A stretch of 57,263 nt of DNA from the NCBI GenBank assembly GCA_022793905.1, contig JAAWDU010000006.1:1-57263 (forward strand), given 5' to 3'. Position 1 is the stretch's first letter. Each line of letters starts with the position of its first letter. The notes beneath the pieces were generated by a model. It ran no database searches, was not told where the DNA came from, and saw nothing but the letters and a program-made list of their open reading frames with translations. A program made the position numbers and the translations under genes. Positions 17,451 through 29,107 of this stretch are shown piece after piece. The stretch is from Clostridia bacterium. GTDB taxonomy: Bacteria > Bacillota > Clostridia > TANB77 > CAG-508.

Positions 17451-17479
17451 TTGCTACTTTTTAGCTTCTATGATAATAT
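17451..17479 (+). promoter_or_regulatory. Promoter of glmS
   Basis: TTGCTA (17451-17456), 17-nt spacer, TAATAT (17474-17479), about 40 nt before the glmS ATG. A glmS ribozyme was looked for between 17392 and 17519 and not seen. Confidence 0.5.
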
Positions 17480-17519
17480 TATATGGTACATCACTTTAAA
17501 CGCTTAAGGAGGGTATAAA

Positions 17520-19355
17520 ATGTGTGGTATAGTAGGATATATTGGAAAATCTAAAGCAAGTCCAATTCTGATAAAAGGACTTTCTAAACTTGAATATAGA
17601 GGATATGACTCTGCTGGAATCGCAACAATCGAAGATGACAAAATATGTCATATAAAAAACAAAGGAAGAGTTAAAGAACTAGAAAATTCTAATAAGTTAG
17701 AAAATTTGAAAGGAACTATTGGTATTGCACATACTAGATGGGCAACTCATGGAAAACCTTCTAGCATAAACGCTCATCCACATCTTGATTCTCACGAAAA
17801 TTTTGCGGTTGTACATAATGGAATTATTGAAAATTACAGAGAACTCAGAGAATTTCTGATAAATGCCGGTTACACATTTAACTCAGAAACAGACTCTGAA
17901 ATTATTCCTAATCTAATTGATTATTATTATTCAAAAGAAACTTCAAATGATAAATTTTTAAATGCTGTTCATAACGCTGAAAAGGATCTAAAAGGCAGTT
18001 ATGCACTTGCTATACTCTCAAAATTCGACCCAAATAAAATTATTGTTATAAAAAAAGATAGTCCCCTAGTTATTGGAACAAAAGACAATGAAAAATATAT
18101 TGCTTCTGATATCAATGCAATTCTAGAATACACAAATGATATTTTTATTTTAAAAGATGGAGACTTAGCATATATTTCAGAAAATAAAATTGACTTTTAT
18201 AACAATAACCTGAATTTAGTAAATAGAACACCTGAAAAAATAACCTGGGACGCTAAAGCTTCTGACAAAGGTGATTTTGAAGACTTTATGCTTAAAGAAA
18301 TATACGAGCAACCAGTTTCAATAAGAGAAACTATTGGAACTAGAATTGTTCCTAATAAACCATGTGATTTTAGTGATATAAATATAACAAAAAAATATTT
18401 ATCAGATATATCGAGAATTTATATAATAGCTTGTGGTACTGCAATGCATGCTGGTATTTCTGTAAAACCAATCTTTGAAAGATTAACAAACATACCAGTA
18501 GAAGTAGATATTGCTTCTGAATTTAGATATAGAGATCCACTTATTGATGAACATACTTTAATTATTTGTATAAGCCAATCTGGAGAAACAGCAGACACTA
18601 TAGCCGCTTTAAAAAATGCAAAAACATGTGGAAGTAAAACTATAGCAATCTCAAATGTTATAGGAAGCTCAATAACAAGAGAAGCTGACTTTACTCTATA
18701 TACACATGCAGGTCCAGAAATAGCTGTTGCTTCAACCAAAGCTTATACAGCACAAATAACTTTGCTTGTCTTGCTTGCTATTCATTTTGCAGAAGTTTTA
18801 GAACTTCCAAAAAATGAAATAATAAATAACTTAAAAGAAGAATTACTTGAAATCCCTTCTAAAATAAGTATTATTTTAGAAAATACAGATATCATAAAAA
18901 AATTTGCAAAAAAAATCCACAAAGAAACTGATATTTTCTTTGTAGGACGTGGGATAGATTATGCTACTGCAATGGAATCCTCACTTAAATTAAAAGAAAT
19001 TTCATATATTCACTCAGATAGCTATCAATCTGGTGAATTAAAACATGGTCCTATCGCATTAATTGAAGATGATGTAACTGTAATAGGCATCATTACTGAC
19101 AGAAGATTAATTGATAAATCTATAAGCAATTTACAAGAAGTTATTTCGAGAGGTGCTAAAACTTTAATTGTCACAAATCAAGAAATTGACACTAAACTAT
19201 TCCCAAATGTATTTAGCATACCAAAAGTTCATCCTCTCATTTCTCCATTGGTTTCAATTGTACCTTTGCAACTTTTATCATATTATGTTGCAAAAGAAAA
19301 AAATTTAGATGTAGATAAGCCAAGGAACCTAGCTAAATCTGTTACTGTAGAATAA
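17520..19355 (+). CDS. glmS: Glutamine-fructose-6-phosphate aminotransferase
   Basis: 611 residues, the full family length. It makes glucosamine-6-phosphate from fructose-6-phosphate and glutamine, the first step of UDP-GlcNAc and cell wall synthesis. Cys2 (MCGIVGY) is the glutaminase nucleophile. The N-terminal Ntn domain spans about 1-240 and two SIS sugar isomerase domains follow (CISQSGETADT near 355; late DKPRNLAKSVTVE terminus). GGAGGG precedes the ATG. No in-frame CGG occurs in 611 codons; one CGG out of frame (GCC GGT) does not shift. It ends at a strong stem-loop. Confidence 0.97.
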   Translation: MCGIVGYIGKSKASPILIKGLSKLEYRGYDSAGIATIEDDKICHIKNKGRVKELENSNKLENLKGTIGIAHTRWATHGKPSSINAHPHLDSHENFAVVHNGIIENYRELREFLINAGYTFNSETDSEIIPNLIDYYYSKETSNDKFLNAVHNAEKDLKGSYALAILSKFDPNKIIVIKKDSPLVIGTKDNEKYIASDINAILEYTNDIFILKDGDLAYISENKIDFYNNNLNLVNRTPEKITWDAKASDKGDFEDFMLKEIYEQPVSIRETIGTRIVPNKPCDFSDINITKKYLSDISRIYIIACGTAMHAGISVKPIFERLTNIPVEVDIASEFRYRDPLIDEHTLIICISQSGETADTIAALKNAKTCGSKTIAISNVIGSSITREADFTLYTHAGPEIAVASTKAYTAQITLLVLLAIHFAEVLELPKNEIINNLKEELLEIPSKISIILENTDIIKKFAKKIHKETDIFFVGRGIDYATAMESSLKLKEISYIHSDSYQSGELKHGPIALIEDDVTVIGIITDRRLIDKSISNLQEVISRGAKTLIVTNQEIDTKLFPNVFSIPKVHPLISPLVSIVPLQLLSYYVAKEKNLDVDKPRNLAKSVTVE

Positions 19356-19362
19356 AAAATAT

Positions 19363-19400
19363 AAAGTCTGCTCCCAAAAAAAGCAGACTTTTTGTTTTTA
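19363..19400. terminator. Bidirectional terminator glmS/rsmA
   Basis: Perfect 10-bp stem AAAGTCTGCT/AGCAGACTTT (19363-19372, 19382-19391) followed by a T-rich run. It lies between the convergent glmS and rsmA genes. Confidence 0.8.
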
Positions 19401-19403
19401 TAA

Positions 19404-20245
19404 CTAATTATTTATAAAATTTGCTATTTCTATAAACTGCTCTAAAGTTAAAGCCTCTCCCCTTACCTTCTCATCTATTTCTAATTTTCCGCAAAATTCC
19501 TTTTAGCTTTTCCTTTGAAATACCAATATTTTGAAGAGCATTAATAAAAGTTTTTCTTCTCTGCATAAAAGCAGACTTTATTAACTCAAATAACTTTCCT
19601 TCATCTTTTACACCTTTGAACTTTCCCTCTACCACATCAAGCATTATAACTTCTGAATCCACATTAGGCTCTGGAATAAAAGAATCTCTTGGTACATCAA
19701 CTATTTTATTTGCATTTGCATAATACTCTACCGCATATGTTATCGCTCCTGCATCTCTAGTTCCTGTTTTTGCACATAATCTATCTGCAACCTCTTTTTG
19801 CACCATTACAGTTATACTTTCAATTTTTGCTTCTTCCTCCAAAAGTTTCATTACAATTGGAGTAGTAATATAATAAGGTAAATTTGCTACCACCTTTGCA
19901 GACTTATATCCACTTTTTTCTATAACTTCATTCAAATCAATCTTCAAAATATCCTCATTAATAATCTCAATATTATCAAAAAAAACAAATCTATCATTCA
20001 AAATCTTAATCATTCTTTTATCTAATTCAACACAAATAACTTTTCCAGCAAACTTCAAAATTTCCTCAGTAAGAGTTCCAAGCCCTGGTCCAATCTCAAT
20101 AACAAGCTCATCTTTAGTTATCCCGAGAAGCTTCAACTATTCTATTTAAAACCTCTTCATTTATCAAAAAATTTTGTCCCAAAGCTTTAGACGCAGTAAT
20201 CCCATACTTCTTCATTAAAAATCTAGTACTCTCTAAAACCTCCAT
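19404..20245 (-). CDS. rsmA: 16S rRNA dimethyladenosine methyltransferase (two CGG +1 skips)
   Basis: 279 residues once two in-frame CGG codons are skipped. The first (20123-20125) restores VEASGITKDELVIEIGPGLG, joining the N-terminus (KALGQNFLI) to the SAM-binding GPGLGTLT. The second (19489-19491) restores the family C-terminus (KGILGKLEIDEKVRGEALTL) instead of ending 7 codons later. RsmA (KsgA) dimethylates two adjacent adenines near the 3' end of 16S rRNA. Catalytic NLPYYI is intact. The ATG at 20245 is preceded by a purine-rich, GGTAAAAATG-like context. Confidence 0.92.
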
Positions 20246-20390
20246 TTTTACCTCTTTCTTTAAGCTTTATTTAGCATAAACTCAATTTAATTTTACCAAA
20301 TTTTCAAACTTTTTTCAAGCTTCCCCTTTATCTTTCTCTAAAAATATAGTATAATAGAAATAATTTTTAAATAAAGAAAGGAAGATAAAA

Positions 20391-22806
20391 ATGTCTTACA
20401 ATTTTAAAGAAATAGAAAAAAAATGGCAAAAAAAATGGGAAACCGAAGGAACCTTTAATGCAAAAGAAAAATATGACATGAAAAAATGGTATGGTTTAAT
20501 AGAATTTCCATATCCTTCAGGGCAAGGATTACATGTAGGGCATCCAAGAAGTTACACCGCACTAGATATAATAGCAAGAAAAAAGAGATTAGAAGGTTAC
20601 AATGTTCTATACCCTATTGGTTTCGATGCATTTGGTCTTCCTGCTGAAAACTATGCAATAAAAAACAACATTCATCCTAAAATCGTAACAGAACAAAACA
20701 TAAACCATTTCAAAGAACAGCTAAAATCAATAGGCTTTTCATTTGATTGGTCTAGAGAAATAAATACAACAAATCCCTCTTACTATAAGTGGACACAATG
20801 GATATTTATACAGCTATTTAAACATGGTCTTGCTTATAAAACAACTATGCCAATAAATTATTGTACAACTTGTAAAGTAGGTCTTGCAAATGAAGAAGTT
20901 GTAAATGGTGTCTGTGAAAGATGTGGCGGAGAAGTAATTCAAAAAGAAAAAAGTCAATGGATGTTAAAAATTACAGATTATGCAGAAAAACTCATAAATG
21001 ATTTAGACGAAGTTGCTTACTTAGAAAAAATTAAATTACAACAAAAAAACTGGATTGGCAGAAGTGAAGGTGCAGAAATAAAATTTAAGATAGAAGGAAC
21101 AGACAAAGATTTACTCATCTATACTACTCGTCCAGATACAATATTCGGAGCAACATATATGGTTATATCTCCTGAGCACAAACTCATCAACGAGCTTAAA
21201 GATAAAATAACAAACTTTAGCGAAATTGAACAATATAAAATACAATCTGCAAAAAAATCCGATTTCGAAAGAACAGAACTTTCAAAAGAAAAAACAGGAG
21301 TAGAATTAAAAGGAATAAAAGCAATAAATCCAATTAGTGGTGAATTAATGCCTATTTGGACATCTGATTATGTCCTTATAACTTATGGTACAGGAGCCAT
21401 AATGGCAGTTCCTGGTCATGATGCAAGAGATTATGAATTTGCAAAAAAATTCAATCTACCAATAAAACAGGTCATCACAAATAAAGAAAAAAACATATCA
21501 ATTGAAAATGAAGCATATACAGACACTGAAAATGGTCTTCTAATAAACTCTGATTTTATTAATGGCATGAGTGTAAAAGATGCTAAAAACGCTGTTATAT
21601 CTACTCTTTCTGAAAAAGGAATTGGCATAAAAAAAGTAAATTACAAACTAAGAGATTGGGTCTTTTCAAGACAAAGATATTGGGGAGAACCAATACCTAT
21701 GGTCTACTGTAAAAAATGTGGCTGGGTACCAATAGATGAAAAAGACCTACCTTTAGTTCTTCCTGATGTCAAAGAATTTTTACCAGGTGAAAATGGAGAA
21801 TCACCTCTTGCAAAGCAAACTGACTGGATAAAAACAACCTGTCCTCATTGCGGTGGAAATGCAGAACGTGAAACCGATACAATGCCTCAATGGGCTGGTT
21901 CCTCTTGGTACTTCTTACGTTATATGGATCCACATAATGAAATTTCTCTAGCCTCAAAAGAAGCAATTAACTACTGGGGTCCAGTTGACTGGTATAATGG
22001 CGGTATGGAACACACTACTCTTCATTTGCTATATTCAAGATTTTGGCATAAATTTTTATATGATATAGGTATAGTTAACACAAAAGAACCATATGCAAAA
22101 CGTACTTCTCACGGAATGATTTTAGGTAATAATGGTGAAAAAATGTCTAAATCCAAAGGCAATGTAGTAAATCCAGATGATATAGTCGAAGAATTTGGGG
22201 CAGACACTTTTAGAACTTATGAAATGTTCATAGGTCCATTTGACCAATCTACACCTTGGTCTATGGAAAGTTTACGTGGATGTAGTAAATTTTTAGATAG
22301 AGTATGGAATATGCTTGATATTCTAGAAAATGGCGAGACCTTCTCCCCTACCTTTGAAAAAATGATGCATAAATCTATAAAAAAAATAACAGCCGACTAT
22401 GAAGCAATGAAATTTAATACAGCAGTAAGCACATTCATGACAATGTGTAATGAATTTTATAAAGCAAAAAAAATAAATAAAGCTGAATTTTCCACATTCT
22501 TAATTCTACTAAATCCTATTGCTCCTCATATCACTGAAGAATTGTTTGAAAAAATCGGAAATAGCAAAACAATTTCTGAAAGTAGTTGGCCTACATTCGA
22601 TGAAGAAAAAACAATTGATGATGAAATAGAAATTCCTATTCAAATAAACGGCAAGCTAAAATCTTCTATTATGGTAGAAAAAGACTGCTCTGAAGATATT
22701 ATCAAATCAATTGTACATGAAAAAATAGCAAATTCTTTGAATCGGTAAAGAAATTATAAAAGAAATTTACATTAAAAACAAAATCTATAACATCGTAGCA
22801 AAATAA
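20391..22806 (+). CDS. leuS: Leucyl-tRNA synthetase (one CGG +1 skip)
   Basis: 804 residues. Class I signatures HVGHPR (about 44-49) and KMSKSKG (about 585) are present, with an inserted zinc-ribbon-like CxxC set (CTTCKVG...CERCGG) and the CP1 editing domain. Near the end an in-frame CGG (22743-22745) must be skipped; otherwise the protein stops at LNR. The corrected tail [20 protein letters not shown] matches the conserved LeuRS C-terminal domain that contacts the tRNA. About seven other CGG trinucleotides are out of frame and do not shift. AAAGGAAG precedes the ATG. Confidence 0.95.
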
Positions 22807-22837
22807 AATGTAAACAAAATGTAATATATCTGTAACT

Positions 22838-22882
22838 CCTTTGTAAACTTTATATAGTATAATGTTAAACAGTTTACAAAGG
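22838..22882 (+). promoter_or_regulatory. Inverted repeat around the -10 box, likely operator
   Basis: Perfect 11-bp inverted repeats CCTTTGTAAAC (22838-22848) and GTTTACAAAGG (22872-22882) flank a TATAAT box (22858-22863) and reach the GGAGG ribosome binding site of the downstream HExxH gene. No good -35 box is seen, suggesting an activator- or repressor-controlled promoter. Confidence 0.5.
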
Positions 22883-22896
22883 AGGAAATACAAAAA

Positions 22897-23989
22897 TTGA
22901 GTATTAAGAGAATTTTAAAAAAGGAAGGAATTGAAATAGTTCGTGAACTTGACACACTTACAGTTAATATTTTAGCTAGAAATATTGCAAATATTTTAGC
23001 GTCTAGTTTTCCTACCCTAAATTTGAATTCTAATACTCTATTTATTCAAATCTCTAGGCTAAACATGTATTTTGCAAAACTTCCAAATGGTATTTCTGCA
23101 AAATATTTTTGTAAAAATCGTTCAATTTATTTCGACTGCAATTTAGATTTAACTAACTTAACAGATGTTGCAATTCATGAATGTATTCATTATTTACAAG
23201 AAAAACGTGATAAACATGGAAATATTATAAAGCTTGGTCTTTGTGACTATACAGATGGTTCTCTTCCTGGTGTTGGACTAAATGAAGCATCTGTACAACT
23301 CATGTCTGCAAAAGCTTCAAATTTAAAATATGAAAATGTAAAATACTTTGATATAAACTTACAAACAAATACTCCTATGTATTATCCTTTAGAATGTGCT
23401 TTAGTTCAGCAAATGGCTTACGTTGTAGGTGAAGATGTGCTTTTCGATAGCACTTTACATTCTAACAATAACTTCAGAGATCAATTCATTTCACTAACTT
23501 CTGTAAAAGACTTTTTTAGAATACAAAAAAATATAGATTTATTAGTAGAAACTCAAAGTAGATTAGAACTACTCTACTCTGCTTTAGAAGATGTTGGTCT
23601 TGAAGAAGATTATGTTCAAAAAATTGTAAATGAAATTGAAAAACGGAAAAATTCGTGTAAAAAAAATTTTTATTGCCACGCAAAAACTAATTTTAACTAG
23701 TTATTTTGATAATGCTATAAATTTAACATATTCCCCTAAGTCGTTAGATAATTATAGAAACAAACTATATTCATTTAAAAATGTACTTGGTTATATAGAA
23801 TATGATAATTTTTATAATGAATATTATATAGATAAAATGATGGAACTTGAAAAAAGATATAATTTATCTCCTGATAATTTTGAAGAAAACGTTTCTCTCG
23901 CAATATCAAAACCTAGCTTTTTTTCAAGATTTATTCGTAAATTTAAACTATTACTTAAAATTAACAAAGAATTCGAGGAAGTTAGTTAG
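22897..23989 (+). CDS. HExxH zincin-like protein, paralogue (one CGG +1 skip)
   Basis: 363 residues with a TTG start preceded by GGAGG. Skipping the C of in-frame CGG at 23644-23646 joins two overlapping frames (NEIEKGKIRVKKIFIATQ); unskipped, it ends 18 codons later. HECIH (94-98) and GLNEASVQ (127-134) form an HExxH plus Glu metalloprotease-like site, in the same order as in the gene at 12681-14202. No signal peptide, so it is probably cytoplasmic. Not a family I can name. An inverted repeat around its promoter suggests regulated expression. Confidence 0.7.
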
Positions 23990-24025
23990 ACAAATTTCAA
24001 ATATTCTGTCATATACTTTATTTCC

Positions 24026-24054
24026 TTGACTTTTTTGCATTTTCGTATTATAAT
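24026..24054 (+). promoter_or_regulatory. Promoter of purN-purE-purC
   Basis: TTGACT (24026-24031), 17-nt spacer, TATAAT (24049-24054), about 80 nt before purN. The leader is AT-rich and no purine riboswitch was seen. Confidence 0.7.
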
Positions 24055-24132
24055 TTAATTTGCATGATGAAAAATGTCATTTAATGTTAAAAAATAGTTT
24101 ATATAGATTATCCATAAATCTGGAGGTTTTTT

Positions 24133-24711
24133 ATGTACAATGTAGTTGTTTTCGCATCTGGAAATGGTAGTACCCTTCAAAGTATTATTGATGCTATCCA
24201 AGAAAAAAAATTAGAAGCTAATATTCCCCTTGTTGTTTCAAACAATCCCAATGCTTTTGCTTTAGAAAGAGCAAAAAAAGCAAATATTCCTATTTATGTT
24301 ATAAAAGAAAAAGACGCTAAAAAAATGGATTTTGAACTTTGTGAAGTTTTATCAAAATATGAAATTGATTTAATCGTTCTAGCAGGATATTTAAAGCTAA
24401 TTGGAAAACAACTTTTAGATAAATATACAATAATAAACACACACCCTTCTCTACTTCCAAAATATGGTGGAAAAGGAATGTATGGAATGAATGTACATAA
24501 AGCTGTTATAAATGCAAAAGAAGAATATAGTGGAGTCACACTACACTATGTAACATCTGAATATGACAGAGGTCCTACAATAATGCAAACTAGAGTAAAA
24601 GTATTACCAAATGACACAGCAGAAGATTTAGCTTCAAGAGTACAACATGCTGAAAAAATCCAATTAGTTGAATTATTAAAATCATTTTCTAAGCATGGCA
24701 TTTTAAAATAA
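24133..24711 (+). CDS. purN: Phosphoribosylglycinamide formyltransferase
   Basis: 192 residues. It transfers a formyl group from 10-formyl-tetrahydrofolate to GAR in purine synthesis. The phosphate-binding SGNGSTLQ (about 10-17) and the catalytic segment INTHPSLLPKYGG (about 103-115), with the conserved Asn-His pair, are present. GGAGG precedes the ATG. It is the first gene of the purN-purE-purC operon, with purE following after 29 nt. No CGG in the gene. Confidence 0.93.
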   Translation: MYNVVVFASGNGSTLQSIIDAIQEKKLEANIPLVVSNNPNAFALERAKKANIPIYVIKEKDAKKMDFELCEVLSKYEIDLIVLAGYLKLIGKQLLDKYTIINTHPSLLPKYGGKGMYGMNVHKAVINAKEEYSGVTLHYVTSEYDRGPTIMQTRVKVLPNDTAEDLASRVQHAEKIQLVELLKSFSKHGILK

Positions 24712-24740
24712 TAATAAATTATAATATTAAGGAGGTTTTT

Positions 24741-25262
24741 ATGGAAAAACAAGTTGATGTTTCAATTATAATGGGAAGTGACTCTGATTTAGCTATTATG
24801 AAAGATGCAGCAAAATTTTTAGAAGAAATAGGTATTTCTTATGAAATGACTATTCTTTCAGTTCACAGATGTCCAGAAGCAGCAATGAGATACGCCAAAA
24901 GTCTTAATGAAAGAAAAATAAAAGTAATCATTGCAGGAGCTGGAGGTGCTGCTCACTTACCTGGTGTATTTGCAGCTCAAGTTCCATGTCCTGTTATAGG
25001 AGTTCCAATAATGACAAAAACTCTAAATGGCGTAGATTCACTTTATTCAATTGTACAAATGCCATCTGGCATTCCAGTTGCAACAGTTGCAATAAATGGA
25101 GCAAAAAATGCTGGGATTCTTGCAGCAACAATTATTGCTACCTCAAATGATGAAATATATAAAAAAATATGCAATTATAAAAAAGAAATGAATGAAGCTG
25201 TACTTAAGAAAAATGAAAAATTACAGAGTTTAGGATACTCTAATTATTTAGAGCAAATGTAA
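24741..25262 (+). CDS. purE: N5-carboxyaminoimidazole ribonucleotide mutase
   Basis: 173 residues, class I PurE. The signature GSDSDLAIM at the N-terminus (12-20), SVHRCPEA (about 41-48; SAHRTP-type) and AGAGGAAHLPG (about 66-76) form the nucleotide site. It converts N5-CAIR to CAIR. Same operon as purN and purC; 16 nt to purC. No CGG in frame. Confidence 0.95.
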   Translation: MEKQVDVSIIMGSDSDLAIMKDAAKFLEEIGISYEMTILSVHRCPEAAMRYAKSLNERKIKVIIAGAGGAAHLPGVFAAQVPCPVIGVPIMTKTLNGVDSLYSIVQMPSGIPVATVAINGAKNAGILAATIIATSNDEIYKKICNYKKEMNEAVLKKNEKLQSLGYSNYLEQM

Positions 25263-25278
25263 AGAAAGGATTGAAAAA

Positions 25279-26128
25279 ATGAAAAAAATTAGTAGTGGAA
25301 AAGTTCGTGAAATATATGAAGTCAATGAAAATAGTCTTATGATGGTAGTATCAGATAGAATCTCTGCATTTGATGTTATACTTCCAGCTATGATAGACGA
25401 CAAAGGAAAAGTTTTAAATAAAATCTCTGAATTTTGGTTTGATTTTGTAAAAGATATAATTCCAAACCATATAATAACAACAAACTACGAAGAATTTCCA
25501 GAAGAATTCAAAAAAGAAGAATTCTATGGTAGAAGTATGCATGTAAAAAAACTAAAAATGCTACCTGTAGAATGTGTAGTTAGAGGATATATAACAGGTT
25601 CTGGTTGGAAAAGCTACCAAGAAAATGGTACAATATGTGGAACAAAGTTGAAAGAACGGTCTAAAAGAATCAGAAAAATTGCCAACTCCACTTTTTACAC
25701 CAACAACAAAAGCACAAGAAGGACATGATATGCCAATAAGTTTTGAAGAAACCTGTAATTTAATAGGAAAAGACTTAGCTGAAAAAGTAAAAGAAAAAAC
25801 AATAGCAATTTATGAGAAATGTGCAAACTATGCAAAAACAAAAGGAATAATAATAGCAGACACAAAATTCGAATTTGGTTTAGATGAAAACGAAAATCTA
25901 ATCTTAGCAGATGAAGTCTTAACTCCAGATTCAAGCAGATTTTGGCCAGCAGAAGACTATGAAATAGGTCATTCTCAAAAAAGCTTTGATAAACAATATT
26001 TACGTGACTGGCTAAAGCAAAATAATTGGTCTCCAGAAAATCCTATTCCTATTCCTCAAGAAGTAATAGAAAAAGTAAGAGAAAAATATATTCAAGCATA
26101 TGAAAAACTAACAGGAAAAAATTTTTAA
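25279..26128 (+). CDS. purC: SAICAR synthetase (one CGG +1 skip)
   Basis: 282 residues after skipping the C of CGG at 25657-25659. The corrected frame reads [19 protein letters not shown] and links the N-terminal [12 protein letters not shown]-grasp half to the C-terminal half ([28 protein letters not shown] in consecutive blocks). PurC joins CAIR and aspartate using ATP. Uncorrected, the gene appears as two overlapping fragments. It ends the purN-E-C operon at a bidirectional stem-loop. Confidence 0.95.
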
Positions 26129-26142
26129 TCCATTATTCTTTA

Positions 26143-26178
26143 AAATATGAGCTTTCATAAAAAAGAAAGCTCATATTT
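26143..26178. terminator. Bidirectional terminator purC/purB
   Basis: Perfect 14-bp stem (26143-26156 and 26165-26178, core GAGCTTTC/GAAAGCTC) with A- and T-rich flanks between the convergent purC and purB. Confidence 0.85.
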
Positions 26179-26208
26179 TTATTTTTAAGCATCTAAAGAG
26201 AATAAATG

Positions 26209-27643
26209 CTACACATTAACTTCTACATTTAAGTCTTGCAAAAGCTCTTGATTAGCTTCAAGTAAAGGATCTACTACATTACAAATATACTCTTCTACCT
26301 GATGAACAGCTCTGCCACAAAGCCCATCTGGATTAAGAATTTCTAAAATCTCCTCCTTAGAAAAACCAAAGCTAGAATCCTCAGCAATCCTATCAACTAA
26401 ATCATTAGTTCTTCCAAATTCCTTAACTTCTCTCGCAGCTTCCATAGAATAACATCTAATTTTTTCATGAAGCTCTTGTCTATCTCCGCCTTTTAAAACA
26501 GCCTTCATCAAAATTTCTTCTGTTCCCATAAAAGGAAGTTCTTCCATCACATGCTTTCTAATAACATTATTATAAACAACAATACCAGAAGTAATATTTG
26601 CATATAATATCAAAATACCATCAACAGCCAAAAAAGTCTCAGGAACACAAATTCTCTTATTTGCACTATCATCCAAAGTCCTCTCAAGCCATTGAGTACT
26701 AGCAGTCATTGCAGGGTCAAGACTAAGCGAAATAACATGTCTAGAAAGAGAATTAATTCTCTCACTCCTCATAGGATTTCTTTTATACGCCATTGCAGAA
26801 GAACCAATCTGTCCCTTCTCAAAAGGCTCCTCTAGCTCCTTTTCATGTTGCAAAAGTCTCATATCATTTGCAAACTTAGAAGCGCTCTGAGCAATTGAAC
26901 TAAGCACATTAAGAACTCTAGAATCAAGCTTTCTTGTATAGGTTTGTCCGTGAAACATCAAAAACCTTATCAAATCCCATTTTCTCCGCAATCTTACCGG
27001 TCAAGCATTTTAACCTTACTTTCATCTTTAAAAAGTTTCATAAAACTCTCCTGAGTACCAGTTGTTCCCTTACACCCACGAAGTTTCATATGAGAAATAA
27101 CAAAATCAAGCTCCTCCAAATCTTCTACTAAATCCTGAAGCCAAAGTGTAGCTCTCTTTCCAACAGTCGTAAGTTGAGCTGGTTGAAAATGAGTATAACC
27201 GAAGGCAAGTAACCTTCCTATTATCCATTGCAAAATTCCTCAAATTGCGAATAACCAAAATAAGCTTCTGTCTAACAATCTTAAGAGCTTCTGTCATAAG
27301 AATAACATCTGCATTATCAGTAACAAAACAAGAAGTAGCTCCAAGATGAATAATGCCCTTTGCAGATGGACATTTAGTTCCAAACTCATATACATGAGCC
27401 ATAACATCATGTCTGCACTCCTTTTCTCTAATTCTTACAACATCATAATCTATATCATCCACATGAGCCCTCATCTCATTTATCTGTTCTTCTGTAATAT
27501 CAATACCAAGCTCTCTCTCCGTTTCTGCAAGAGCAACCCAAAGTTTTCTCCAAGTTCCGATATTTAGCATCTTGAGACCAAATCTCATTCATCTCCTTGC
27601 TTGCATAACGAGTTCCAAGCGGTGTAACATATCCACTTTCCAT
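26209..27643 (-). CDS. purB: Adenylosuccinate lyase (four CGG +1 skips)
   Basis: 476 residues after four skips, at 27557-27559 ([14 protein letters not shown]), 27199-27201 ([12 protein letters not shown]), 26997-26999 ([12 protein letters not shown]) and 26948-26950 ([12 protein letters not shown]). Every junction reproduces PurB family sequence. The fumarase/lyase signature [14 protein letters not shown] is intact. It catalyses the two fumarate-releasing steps of AMP synthesis. The start ATG at 27643 has AGGAGG. The last two sites are only 16 codons apart. Gene length minus four bases is exactly 477 codons. Confidence 0.95.
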
Positions 27644-27712
27644 ATAAAATCCTCCTAAAAAAATTTTTAGCAAATATATTTTATCATAAAACTTTATTTT
27701 TTTCAATTATTA

Positions 27713-29055
<1,343 letters not shown>

Positions 29056-29064
29056 AAAAGTAAG

Positions 29065-29102
29065 AAAAAGGAGCCTGGAGAAAAAACTCCAAGCTCCTTT
29101 TT
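29065..29102. terminator. Bidirectional terminator purA/helicase
   Basis: 16-bp stem (29065-29080 and 29087-29102, core GGAGCCTGGAG with one wobble) flanked by A and T runs, between convergent purA and the helicase gene. Confidence 0.85.
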
Positions 29103-29107
29103 TAGCC

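Noticed and set aside
17392..17519. glmS ribozyme or T-box upstream of glmS
   Set aside because: The GC-rich core sequences of these elements are absent; only a promoter and a ribosome binding site are seen.
23990..24132. Purine or PRPP riboswitch upstream of purN
   Set aside because: The leader is short and AT-rich, and no conserved riboswitch core was recognised.
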